A DNA stretch of 29,078 nt. Source: Phycisphaerales bacterium UBA2218. GTDB taxonomy: Bacteria > Planctomycetota > Phycisphaerae > Sedimentisphaerales > Anaerobacaceae. The stretch spans positions 1 through 29,078 of the forward strand of contig DCUI01000112.1 in assembly GCA_002327785.1 (NCBI GenBank), given 5' to 3'. The notes under the pieces were generated by a model. That model did no database searches. It had not been told where the DNA came from and worked only from the letters and a program-made list of their open reading frames with translations. A program made the translations under genes and the position numbers. This document shows, in pieces, positions 16,710-23,274 of the stretch (positions are counted from its first letter, which is position 1; every line of letters begins with the position of its first letter).

Positions 16710-16738
16710 TTGACTTGGCTCTGCGCAGCGGATAGCAT
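16710..16738 (+). promoter_or_regulatory. Plus-strand sigma-70 promoter with A/T-rich upstream element
   Basis: TTGACT (16710-16715) and TAGCAT (16733-16738) are 17 nt apart. An A/T-rich stretch (16680-16697) lies where an UP element would be. No plus-strand gene follows; the transcript would meet a terminator-like hairpin within 75 nt. Confidence 0.6.
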
Positions 16739-16744
16739 ACACAT

Positions 16745-16814
16745 AAATAAATTGTCCACAGGCCCCCGCATAGTCTCGCTTCCTCTCCCTCATCAAAAAG
16801 CGGGGGCTTCTTTT
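16745..16814 (+). ncRNA. Candidate small RNA ending in an intrinsic terminator
   Basis: The predicted transcript starts near 16745 and ends at a hairpin formed by GCCCCCGC (16762-16769) and GCGGGGGC (16800-16807), 30-nt loop, followed by TTCTTTT. It contains no start codon. Nothing on the plus strand beyond it is a gene. It might be a free-standing small RNA, or the leader and attenuator of a gene since lost. The long loop makes the terminator less certain. Confidence 0.4.
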
Positions 16815-17161
16815 CATCTTCTTTGGACCCCGCCAAGCTCAAACGTCTGGGACTGTCCAGGCAAGTTCTCGATGTGCGAGGACATGACAAACCTTGATCG
16901 TTTCTCCTGCAACATCTTCCGGGCGATTTCCACGCTCAAGGCAGGATGTTTCGACAGGGCCGCGAAGTCCCGAATGGCGGAAAGATCATGCAGCCACCCC
17001 GCCAGCTCGACAATCTCCGCGTCAGCCCCAAAGGCCTTTGCCAATCTCGTGGCGTACTCGATCACGACCGACAGATGCTCATCAAAGAAGGCTGGTCCAA
17101 ATGCGTTCCTGCCGCTTTTGCATTCGTTGAATACACATTCTCTTGCCGTTTTCGTAATCAC
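16814..17161 (-). pseudogene. Truncated HD-domain hydrolase
   Basis: The 115-residue frame starts with GTG at 17161 behind an AAGGGA ribosome site. Residues 20-88 are a good HD-domain N-terminal half: FFDEHLSVVIEYATRLAK, then AEIVELAGWLHDLSAI with the His-Asp pair at 58-59, and HPALSVEIARKMLQE. The protein then leaves the family pattern: the last ~27 residues (KRSRFVMSSHIENLPG onward) show none of the expected helices or the final Asp/His ligands. The lost half is not found in the other frames nearby. I read this as a gene cut at its 3' end, although a short functional product cannot be excluded. Confidence 0.6.
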
Positions 17162-17451
17162 TCTGCATCCCTTGCCGAGGCGTTCATCGCCCTGCGACCC
17201 ACCAACGATACCAAAATGCTCGAAACCGGCGGCCTCAAGACTGCGGACGTATCAGGTTGAAGCTCGAACGCACAAACCAGCACACACAGGTCGTCCAGAT
17301 TCGGGACAGCGATCCAGATTGGCCCCAGCCCAGGCCGGTTCCTTGTCTACCAAGGATTCACCGCGTATTCCTCGTCGAACGTCGGAAGGCAGCGGCCAAC
17401 TTGCGCACATCCGCAACACTGCCTATTCATGCCCACGATGTCCCGTGCTCC
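17162..17451. other. 290-bp stretch without recognisable gene
   Basis: Between the HD fragment and the HEPN fragment I see no coding region with family features on either strand, no strong promoter and no terminator. It has the character of decayed sequence. Confidence 0.5.
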
Positions 17452-17667
17452 TCACGGGCAACAGGCAACTTCTATGTCCTCCCGCCCGGCGAGATCATTA
17501 GGGTGGATTATCGAATTCCGTTTTTCCGACGCCCTCCTGAGCTGTGCCCAGAATGGCTGCTTCTCGAGCTTGGTGCCCGTGAGGGCGTTATAGAGCTTTC
17601 GGTGCTTCTCGTTCGCAAGGTTGTGTCCATTCATCAGGCCGTCCACAGCGTCACGATCATGTACTCA
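17452..17667 (-). pseudogene. HEPN-like C-terminal fragment
   Basis: An open frame of about 70 residues whose second half holds RASEKRNSIIH, that is the Rx4H motif of HEPN-domain proteins, many of which are RNases in HEPN/nucleotidyltransferase toxin-antitoxin pairs. There is no credible start of its own: the frame opens only 8 codons before the GTG at 17646 and runs straight on from the cut nucleotidyltransferase gene. It therefore looks like the tail of a longer gene joined to the head of another by a deletion near 17660. The frame ends in an ordinary stop at 17452. Confidence 0.5.
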
Positions 17668-17723
17668 ACGCCGTGTTCTTCGAGCAATCGCAACAGTTCT
17701 TCGAAGTCGGGATGGATATTCAT
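17634..17723 (-). pseudogene. Truncated nucleotidyltransferase-like gene (5' end only)
   Basis: Starting with ATG at 17723 the frame reads MNIHPDFEELLRLLEEHG followed by VEYMIV, the usual opening of DUF6036/MNT-like nucleotidyltransferases, where a GGY/GGS active-site motif should come next. Here four residues later (TLWTA) the frame stops at 17634, so the catalytic part is missing. The start overlaps the end of the small upstream gene by 59 nt in another frame, as in intact loci of this kind. Confidence 0.5.
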
Positions 17724-17850
17724 AGAGGAACTTCCCTGCTTCCAGTCGCAGTCTCTCCACTTCGTCCAGGCGTTCTTCGGGCGTACGGGTACGCCAGTAG
17801 GCCCGATCCTGTTTGGCTTGCTCTGCGTGGGTCGTGATAGTCGGTTTCAT
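17665..17850 (-). CDS. Small antitoxin-like protein
   Basis: A 61-residue basic, helical protein (MKPTITTHAEQAKQDRAYW, TPEERLDEVERLRLEAG, YPSRLRRTVAIARR). The pattern D-x-x-YW-x-x-x-x-PEER-x-x-x-x-x-x-LR with a closing RLRR segment is that of small proteins often encoded just before MNT/DUF6036-type nucleotidyltransferases and treated as antitoxin-like partners. ATGs at 17850 and 17856 are both possible. The gene itself looks intact, but its partner is cut short, so it may be an orphan. Confidence 0.5.
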   Translation of the reverse strand: MKPTITTHAEQAKQDRAYWRTRTPEERLDEVERLRLEAGKFLYEYPSRLRRTVAIARRTRR

Positions 17851-18033
17851 ACTCATTTTCTCATGCCAGATCGACTCTCCGATTCTCATAGCTCAAGAAT
17901 ACCCTGTTGCCCCCCCCACAAACAAGATTGAAGTTGATGTTTCAGTCGAGGGGGGGTAGTCTCTGGAGTGCCGTGCGGGCAGGTGCGCTGGCGGGTTTGG
18001 GGCTCCTTTCGGCCGGCACGCCGAGTTGGGCTG

Positions 18034-18070
18034 TAGATGACAAATGGATTCCCGCTTTCGCGGGAACAAT
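18034..18070. repeat. Palindromic dispersed-type repeat
   Basis: Core TTCCCGC (18049-18055) - TTTC - GCGGGAA (18060-18066), flanked by TGGA and ACAAT. This is the well-known palindrome that translates as DSRFRGN on one strand and FPRKRES on the other, and which occurs scattered in many bacterial genomes. It lies 17 nt upstream of the decarboxylase-family start and adds 13 false residues to that frame. Only one copy is in the window. Confidence 0.65.
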
Positions 18071-18082
18071 GGGAGGCGCGCG

Positions 18083-19531
18083 ATGGCGAAGGACATGGAG
18101 CAGCTTTACCAAGAGCGATTGAACCGATACGTCACGGCGATGCGGAACGAGAAGCCGGACATGATCCCGATGCGGCCGTTCGTGGCCGAGTTCGTGGCCA
18201 AGTACGCCGGCTATACGTGCCAGGACGTGGCCCACGACTACACCAAGGCGTTCGAGGCCGCCGTCAAGACCGCCAAGGACTTCCAGTGGGACGCGGTCGT
18301 CGCGAACATGGTCTATGTCTGGACGGGTCTGGCCCAAGCCGCCGGACTGCGATACTACGGCATCCCGGGCGTCCATATCCCTCCGGACAAGGGTTTTCAA
18401 TACCGGGAGCCCCCCCAGGAAGAGGCCTTCATGAAGCCCGATGAGTACGACGCCCTGATCGACGACCCGACGGCCTTCCTCTACAATACCTGGCTGCCTC
18501 GCGTCTCCACCGAAGTCAGCAAGATCGGCGAACCCTCCACCTATCGCAACAACCTGGCTCTGGTCAAGAGCGCGATGGCCATGCTGCAGTACTTCTATGC
18601 CTTCGGGCCGCAGGTAGGCAGGCTGCGGTCGGAGTGCGGCACGGCGTCCGCCATCGCGGGCATCTTCAAGGCCCCGTTCGACATCCTCGCCGACAAGCTG
18701 CGAGGCTATCTCGGGCTCGTGAACGACATGCACACGCAGCCCAAGAAGGTGCTCAAGGCCTGCGAGGCCCTGATGCCGCACTTAGTCAACGTGGGCCTGA
18801 CGAGTTGCGACCCGAGCGGGCTCGTGCCCATCGGCTACTGGATGCATCGCGGCTGCGTGCCGTTCTTCAATCCCAAGCAGTTCGAGTCGCACTACTGGCC
18901 CACGCTCAAGCCGTGCATCGAGGAGTTCTGGAAGAACGGCCACCAGACGCTCTTCTACGCCGAGGGCCGCTGGAAGCACCACTTCGACACCTTCCGTGAG
19001 CTGCCGGACCGAAGCATCGTCTTCCACTGCGATCAGGACGACATCTTCGAGGTCCACCGCCGGCTGCACGACAAATTCGCCATCAGCGGGGGCATCCCGA
19101 ACATGCTGCTCAGCTACGGAACGCCCGAAGAGGTGCAGGAGTTCGTGATGCGGGTCATCAAGGAGGTGGCCAAGGACGGCGGCTACGTCATGGACGCCGG
19201 AGCGATCATGCAGGACGATACCAGCGTCGAGAATATGAAGATGATGACGCAGGTCTGTCGCGAGCACGGCGTGTATTCTTCCGGCACATGCCAGCCGCCG
19301 ACCGCGACGCCGCCCTGCGACCTGCCGTCGTCGGTCGAGTCGAGAAAGAAGATCAAAGGCATGGCGGGCCGGCCTGCGCCGAGGGTCAAGCCCGGCGCCT
19401 GCTTCCCGTGGGAGCAGCGAGTGAAAGACCTGCCCGCGATCACCGGCGACAAGGCCATGGTCCAGAGGATCTGGGAGGACATCGACGCACTGGGCAACAT
19501 GTACATCTGGCAGATGCTGCTGTCATTTTAG
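18083..19531 (+). CDS. Uroporphyrinogen decarboxylase (URO-D) family protein
   Basis: Member of the URO-D superfamily, which includes true heme-pathway HemE and corrinoid methyltransferases of the MtaA/CmuA type. At 482 residues it is much longer than HemE (near 350) and lacks its N-terminal signature, so a methyltransferase-like or unknown role is more likely. Superfamily features are RNEKPDMIPMRP at the N-terminus, HCDQDDIFEVHRRLHDKFAISGG, SYGTPEEVQEFV and DGGYVMDAGAI in the C-terminal half. The ATG at 18083 has a strong GGGAGG site 7 nt upstream; an earlier ATG at 18044 lies in the palindromic repeat and is rejected. It is followed by oxidoreductase and keto-sugar hydrolase genes, a setting common in planctomycete carbohydrate loci. 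Confidence 0.82.
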   Translation: MAKDMEQLYQERLNRYVTAMRNEKPDMIPMRPFVAEFVAKYAGYTCQDVAHDYTKAFEAAVKTAKDFQWDAVVANMVYVWTGLAQAAGLRYYGIPGVHIPPDKGFQYREPPQEEAFMKPDEYDALIDDPTAFLYNTWLPRVSTEVSKIGEPSTYRNNLALVKSAMAMLQYFYAFGPQVGRLRSECGTASAIAGIFKAPFDILADKLRGYLGLVNDMHTQPKKVLKACEALMPHLVNVGLTSCDPSGLVPIGYWMHRGCVPFFNPKQFESHYWPTLKPCIEEFWKNGHQTLFYAEGRWKHHFDTFRELPDRSIVFHCDQDDIFEVHRRLHDKFAISGGIPNMLLSYGTPEEVQEFVMRVIKEVAKDGGYVMDAGAIMQDDTSVENMKMMTQVCREHGVYSSGTCQPPTATPPCDLPSSVESRKKIKGMAGRPAPRVKPGACFPWEQRVKDLPAITGDKAMVQRIWEDIDALGNMYIWQMLLSF

Positions 19532-19660
19532 ATCCTTCGTAGTGACGCCACAGCGCGTTTGTATATATGTCCTTACGGGCACACGACGAACCAGGACGTC
19601 CGGCGTTGAGGCTACCACCCAGAGCCTCGTAATAGATGGTTCGAGAAACGGAGGATTTCC

Positions 19661-20959
19661 ATGAGCCGGAAGATCGGCCGCAGAGTGCTTTTGAAGCGAG
19701 CCGCCATCACTGCATGCGGCGGCATCGCGATACCGTACTTCGTGCGCCCCTCGACATTGGGCAAGGCCGGGACCGTCGCCGCCGGCGAGCGGATCACGCT
19801 CGGCATGATCGGCACGGGGGGCCATGGCAGGGAGATGAACCTCAAAACCTTCCTTGGGCAGCCCGATGCGCATGTAATCGCAGTCTGCGATGTGGACCGC
19901 GAACAGCGCGAGATTGCCCGCGAGATGGTCAACAGCAAGTATGACAACAAAGACTGCGCCGTCTACAACGACTTCCGTGAGATCCTCGCCCGGGCCGATG
20001 TCGACGCGGTGATGATCTCGACGCCGGACCATTGGCACGTGCCGATTGCGATTGCCGCCGCGAAGGCGGGCAAGGACGTCGAGTGCGAAAAGCCCACACT
20101 CACCGTGGAGGAGGGCCGCAGGCTCGTCGAGACCATGAAGCGGTACAACCGGGTCTTTCAATGGTCTACCGAGGACCGCGCCGTCGATGTCTACCACCGC
20201 ATGTGCGAGCTGGTCCGCAACGGTCGGATCGGTAAAGTTCACACCATTAAGGTGGAGCTTCCGAGCGGCCCGGACCAGCCGGGGAACCCCGAGCCGATGC
20301 CGGTGCCCGAGGGATTCGACTACGACATGTGGCTCGGCCCCGCCCCCTGGGCGCCCTATACAAAAGACCGCTGCCACTGGAACTTCCGCTGGATCTTCGA
20401 CTACTCCGGCGGCATGCTTACCGACTGGGGCGCCCATCTGCTCGACGGCGCCCAGTGGGGAAACAACACCGAGCACACGGGCCCGGTCCAAGTGGAGGGC
20501 AAGGGCGTCTTTTGGGGCGAGGGGCTGTACAACACGGCCAAGGACTTCCACATCGAGTACACCTACGCCGACGGCGTGAAGCTGATGGTCGATTCCGGAA
20601 CGCCGAGCCTGCGATTCGAAGGCTCCGACGGCTGGATCGGCAACCACGGCTGGCGGGCCCCCTTGCAGGCGGAGCCCGCCTCTGTCCTCGATTCCGCCAT
20701 CGGGCCTGATGGAGTTCATCTGTTTACGTGTCCCCAGGGCGAGCAGAGGAACTTCCTCGACTGCGTCAAGTCCCGGCAGGAGTGCTACTTTCCACCGGAG
20801 ATCGGCCAGCGATGCTTTACGATTGCGCACATCGGCAACATTGCTATGCTGACCGGCAAGAGACTCCAATGGGACCCGCAGGCCGAGCGGTTTACGAACG
20901 ACGACGGGGCCAACAGGATGCTCAACCGGGCCATGCGGAGTCCCTGGCACCTGTTGTAG
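19661..20959 (+). CDS. Tat-exported Gfo/Idh/MocA-family oxidoreductase
   Basis: NAD(P)-dependent sugar oxidoreductase, 432 residues. A twin-arginine signal is clear (GRRVLLKRAAITACGG), so the folded, cofactor-loaded enzyme is expected in the periplasm. The Rossmann motif is GMIGTGGHG, followed by VCDVD, the STPDHWHVPIA segment and the family ECEKP with the catalytic lysine. The C-terminal part has the usual beta-sheet domain with WNFRWIFDYSGGMLTDWGAHLLD, where Asp and His would contact the sugar. GGAG lies 8 nt before the ATG. The next gene encodes a DUF1080 protein, matching the known pairing of these dehydrogenases with 3-keto-glycoside hydrolysis. Confidence 0.92.
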   Translation: MSRKIGRRVLLKRAAITACGGIAIPYFVRPSTLGKAGTVAAGERITLGMIGTGGHGREMNLKTFLGQPDAHVIAVCDVDREQREIAREMVNSKYDNKDCAVYNDFREILARADVDAVMISTPDHWHVPIAIAAAKAGKDVECEKPTLTVEEGRRLVETMKRYNRVFQWSTEDRAVDVYHRMCELVRNGRIGKVHTIKVELPSGPDQPGNPEPMPVPEGFDYDMWLGPAPWAPYTKDRCHWNFRWIFDYSGGMLTDWGAHLLDGAQWGNNTEHTGPVQVEGKGVFWGEGLYNTAKDFHIEYTYADGVKLMVDSGTPSLRFEGSDGWIGNHGWRAPLQAEPASVLDSAIGPDGVHLFTCPQGEQRNFLDCVKSRQECYFPPEIGQRCFTIAHIGNIAMLTGKRLQWDPQAERFTNDDGANRMLNRAMRSPWHLL

Positions 20960-21001
20960 CAACCATTGGATTTATCTGTCATACCAGACGAAGATGAAGA
21001 T

Positions 21002-21018
21002 GGTGCGTGATACGCACC
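21002..21018. promoter_or_regulatory. Perfect palindrome, possible operator
   Basis: GGTGCGT-GAT-ACGCACC, a perfect 7-bp inverted repeat with a 3-nt centre, lies 40 nt upstream of the next start codon and 43 nt after the oxidoreductase stop. Its size suits a repressor site. No T-run follows, so a terminator is unlikely. Confidence 0.4.
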
Positions 21019-21057
21019 GTTCAGCCAGAAACTGGCAAGTGAGGAAGGATGTGTACA

Positions 21058-22623
21058 ATGCTGAACTGTATCTGCTCGATAGCAGCAACCGCGATGGCGT
21101 TCGTCGTTTGTGCAGTCCCTGCAGTCGGAAAGGACTGCGCCCAGTGCCACCAGCTCCAGCTCACGGGCGACGATCTGTCCGCCTGGCGGGACAACACGGG
21201 GCAATGGAGCGCCGTCCGGGATGCGACACTCGCCCCCGACAACGAGAAGCTTCTGGTGGCCGAGCCCGGCGCGGGGGCCCTCGTCAACGGCCCGACCGGA
21301 AAGACCGCCAACCTTTTCAGCAAGCAGGAATTCGGCGATGTCCGCGCTCACGTCGAGTTCATGGTGTCGAAGGACTCCAATTCAGGCGTGTACTTCATGG
21401 GGCGTTACGAGGTCCAGGTGTTCGACAGTTGGCAGAAGAACTCCGAGTATCCCGGTATCGAGTGCGGCGGCATCTACGAGCGGTGGGACGAGAATCGCGA
21501 CCCAAAAGGCTTCGAAGGTCACTCCCCCCGAGTCAATGCCTCGAAGCCACCCGGCCAGTGGCAAACCTTCGACATCGTCTTTCGCGGTCCCCGATTCGAT
21601 AAGAGCGGCCGCAAGGTCGCCAATGCCCGATTCGAGAAGGTGGTGTACAACGGGACCCTCGTCCATAGCGACATCGAGCTGACCGGCCCCACGCGGGCCG
21701 CTGCATACGATGACGAGAAACCCTTGGGGCCGCTCATGCTCCAGGGCGACCACGGCCCGGTGGCGTACCGCAATCTCTGGGTCGCGCCGGCCGGACCCAA
21801 TCCCTTCTTCGCGATGGACACCGCCACCAAGGACCCGAACCATACCACCGCCGGACAGCAGGCGCAGATGCTCAAGGAGCTCGGCTACCCCGGCATCGGC
21901 CCCGGCTACGCAGGAGCCGGCCCGCTGACCGAGATGCTCAAGGAACTGGACTCGCGGGACCTACAGCTTTTCGCCATCTATACGGGCATCAACATCGATT
22001 CCGGCGCACAGCCCTACGATCCTTCGCTGAAGGAGGCGATGAACCTGCTCGAAGGGCGCAACACGATTCTGTGGGTCTTCGCACAGAGCAAGGAGCACGA
22101 ACCCTCGACGCCACAGGGCGACGCCCGCGCGGTGGAAATCCTCCGCGAACTCGCCGATGCGGCGGCGGAACACAAGGTGCGCATCTCGCTCTATCATCAT
22201 AACGCCTTCTGGCTTGAGACGATCGAGGACGCCGTGCGAATCGCGGAGAAGTCGGATCGCCCGAACCTCGGCGTCACGTTCAATCTGTGCCACTGGCTGC
22301 GGGTGAGCGAGAGCCGGGACGCCAGGACCGTCATCGAGAAAGCCATGCCCCACCTGTCGGTCGTGAACATCAACGGAGCGGATACCAGCGGCAAGGATTG
22401 GAAGACCTTGATTCAGACGCTGGATTGCGGTACTTTCGACATGCGCGGGTTCCTGGAAATCCTTCGGGACGCCGGTTACACCGGCCCCATCGGCTTCCAG
22501 GGCTACGGCATCGGCGGCGATGCCTACGACAATCTGAAGCGCACGATGGCCGCCTGGGAGAAACATGCCCAGGTCCTTCGCGGCGATGTAAAAGGATTCG
22601 GGGAGCCGAAAAAGGCGCCATGA
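21058..22623 (+). CDS. Secreted DUF1080 (3-keto-disaccharide hydrolase) / TIM-barrel isomerase fusion
   Basis: A 521-residue two-domain exported protein. The ATG at 21058 suits the GGAAGG site (9 nt); the one at 21049 touches it. A signal peptide covers about residues 1-24. Residues 33-245 are a DUF1080 domain (GDDLSAWRDNTGQW, NLFSKQEFGDVRAHVEF, NSGVYFMGRYEVQVFDS, GEQ-less WQTFDIVFRGPRFD, RNLWVAP), a LamG-like fold acting on 3-keto-glycosides. Residues ~255-515 are a xylose-isomerase-like TIM barrel (GYPGIGPGY, LQLFAIYTGI, VRISLYHHNAFWLET, LGVTFNLCHWLR, GTFDMRGFLEILRDAGYTGPIGFQGYG). CAQCH at 27-31, right after the signal peptide, has the form of a heme c site but may be chance. It follows the Gfo/Idh/MocA gene on the same strand. 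Confidence 0.88.
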   Translation: MLNCICSIAATAMAFVVCAVPAVGKDCAQCHQLQLTGDDLSAWRDNTGQWSAVRDATLAPDNEKLLVAEPGAGALVNGPTGKTANLFSKQEFGDVRAHVEFMVSKDSNSGVYFMGRYEVQVFDSWQKNSEYPGIECGGIYERWDENRDPKGFEGHSPRVNASKPPGQWQTFDIVFRGPRFDKSGRKVANARFEKVVYNGTLVHSDIELTGPTRAAAYDDEKPLGPLMLQGDHGPVAYRNLWVAPAGPNPFFAMDTATKDPNHTTAGQQAQMLKELGYPGIGPGYAGAGPLTEMLKELDSRDLQLFAIYTGINIDSGAQPYDPSLKEAMNLLEGRNTILWVFAQSKEHEPSTPQGDARAVEILRELADAAAEHKVRISLYHHNAFWLETIEDAVRIAEKSDRPNLGVTFNLCHWLRVSESRDARTVIEKAMPHLSVVNINGADTSGKDWKTLIQTLDCGTFDMRGFLEILRDAGYTGPIGFQGYGIGGDAYDNLKRTMAAWEKHAQVLRGDVKGFGEPKKAP

Positions 22624-22653
22624 GAAACACGGCCCCACACGGCTATAGGACCA

Positions 22654-22959
22654 ATGATGGAAACGCTGAAGCTGCTGCGTGATTATTTTCCGACGGCGGT
22701 GTACACGGGCAAGTGCCTCGTGTTCATCAGCGAGAACTGGCGGGTCGAGCTGACCGAACACAAGGACAGCGACTACACGAAGGCCCTCTCGCAGCCGTCG
22801 ATCATCCGGGTGAGAATCTTCAAGCGGGCGCTGAACGGGGAGTTCGTAGCCGGCTTCTACGAGGATTTTCAGTTGCCTTCCCTGGGGGAACTGGCGGAGC
22901 AGATCGAGAAGTACGTACAGATGGCCATCGGTTCGAATCTGCGGGAAAACGTCGAGTGA
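22654..22959 (+). CDS. Hypothetical protein
   Basis: A 101-residue soluble, slightly acidic protein, no family recognised. It looks like an alternating beta/alpha fold (TAVYTGKCLVFISENWRVEL, then SIIRVRIFKRAL, then a C-terminal helix LGELAEQIEKYVQMA). Two ATGs are adjacent (22654 and 22657), with GGA just upstream. It lies 30 nt after the fusion gene and 3 nt before the DUF167 gene, so it is part of a run of plus-strand genes probably transcribed together. Confidence 0.7.
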   Translation: MMETLKLLRDYFPTAVYTGKCLVFISENWRVELTEHKDSDYTKALSQPSIIRVRIFKRALNGEFVAGFYEDFQLPSLGELAEQIEKYVQMAIGSNLRENVE

Positions 22960-22962
22960 CCT

Positions 22963-23274
22963 ATGTCCAAGCCCGCCATTCAGGCAGACGGCGGCGGCGT
23001 GGTCTTCACCGCCAAGATCGTTCCAGGCAGCAGCAGGACGACGGTTTCGGGCATCTTGGACAATATGATCAAGATCCGGGTGGCGGCCCCACCCGAGAAG
23101 GGCAAGGCCAACGAGTGCCTGATCGCGTTTCTGGCCAGACAGCTTGGTGTGAAGAGAAATGCGATTGACATCATCGCCGGCCAGACCCACCCGGTCAAAC
23201 ACGTGCGGGTCGCGGGTATCTCGGCGGCGATGCTCCTCGATCGACTCGGACTGGGCAAGCAAGGCACGACATGA
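22963..23274 (+). CDS. DUF167 / YggU-family protein
   Basis: A 103-residue protein of the DUF167 (UPF0235, COG1872) family, small alpha/beta fold, function unknown. The signature is present: VFTAKIVPGSSRTTVSG, IKIRVAAPPEKGKANECLIAFLARQLGV and IDIIAGQTHPVKHVRVAG. The stop codon overlaps the MATE transporter start by 4 nt (ATGA), indicating coupling. Confidence 0.9.
   Translation: MSKPAIQADGGGVVFTAKIVPGSSRTTVSGILDNMIKIRVAAPPEKGKANECLIAFLARQLGVKRNAIDIIAGQTHPVKHVRVAGISAAMLLDRLGLGKQGTT

Larger units (their letters stand above)
16413..16813. other. 400-bp intergenic region with two divergent promoters
   Basis: No convincing protein gene. It holds the promoter of the ykgJ-hisS operon near its left end and a plus-strand promoter plus terminator-like hairpin at the right (possible small RNA). 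Between about 16500 and 16670 only weak inverted repeats are seen, for example GTGGCT and AGCCAC at 16500-16520, and no RNA family that I recognise. Confidence 0.6.

Noticed and set aside
17347..17430. Minus-strand 27-codon Cys-rich open frame (MNRQCCGCAQVG...)
   Set aside because: No ribosome site and it lies in a stretch of decayed sequence; too little to call a gene.
16710..17501. 263-residue plus-strand open frame
   Set aside because: It opens inside a promoter, crosses the HD-domain gene in antisense and shows no domain features.
19523..20962. 479-residue minus-strand open frame
   Set aside because: Antisense shadow of the Gfo/Idh/MocA oxidoreductase, which has a ribosome site, Tat signal and all family motifs.
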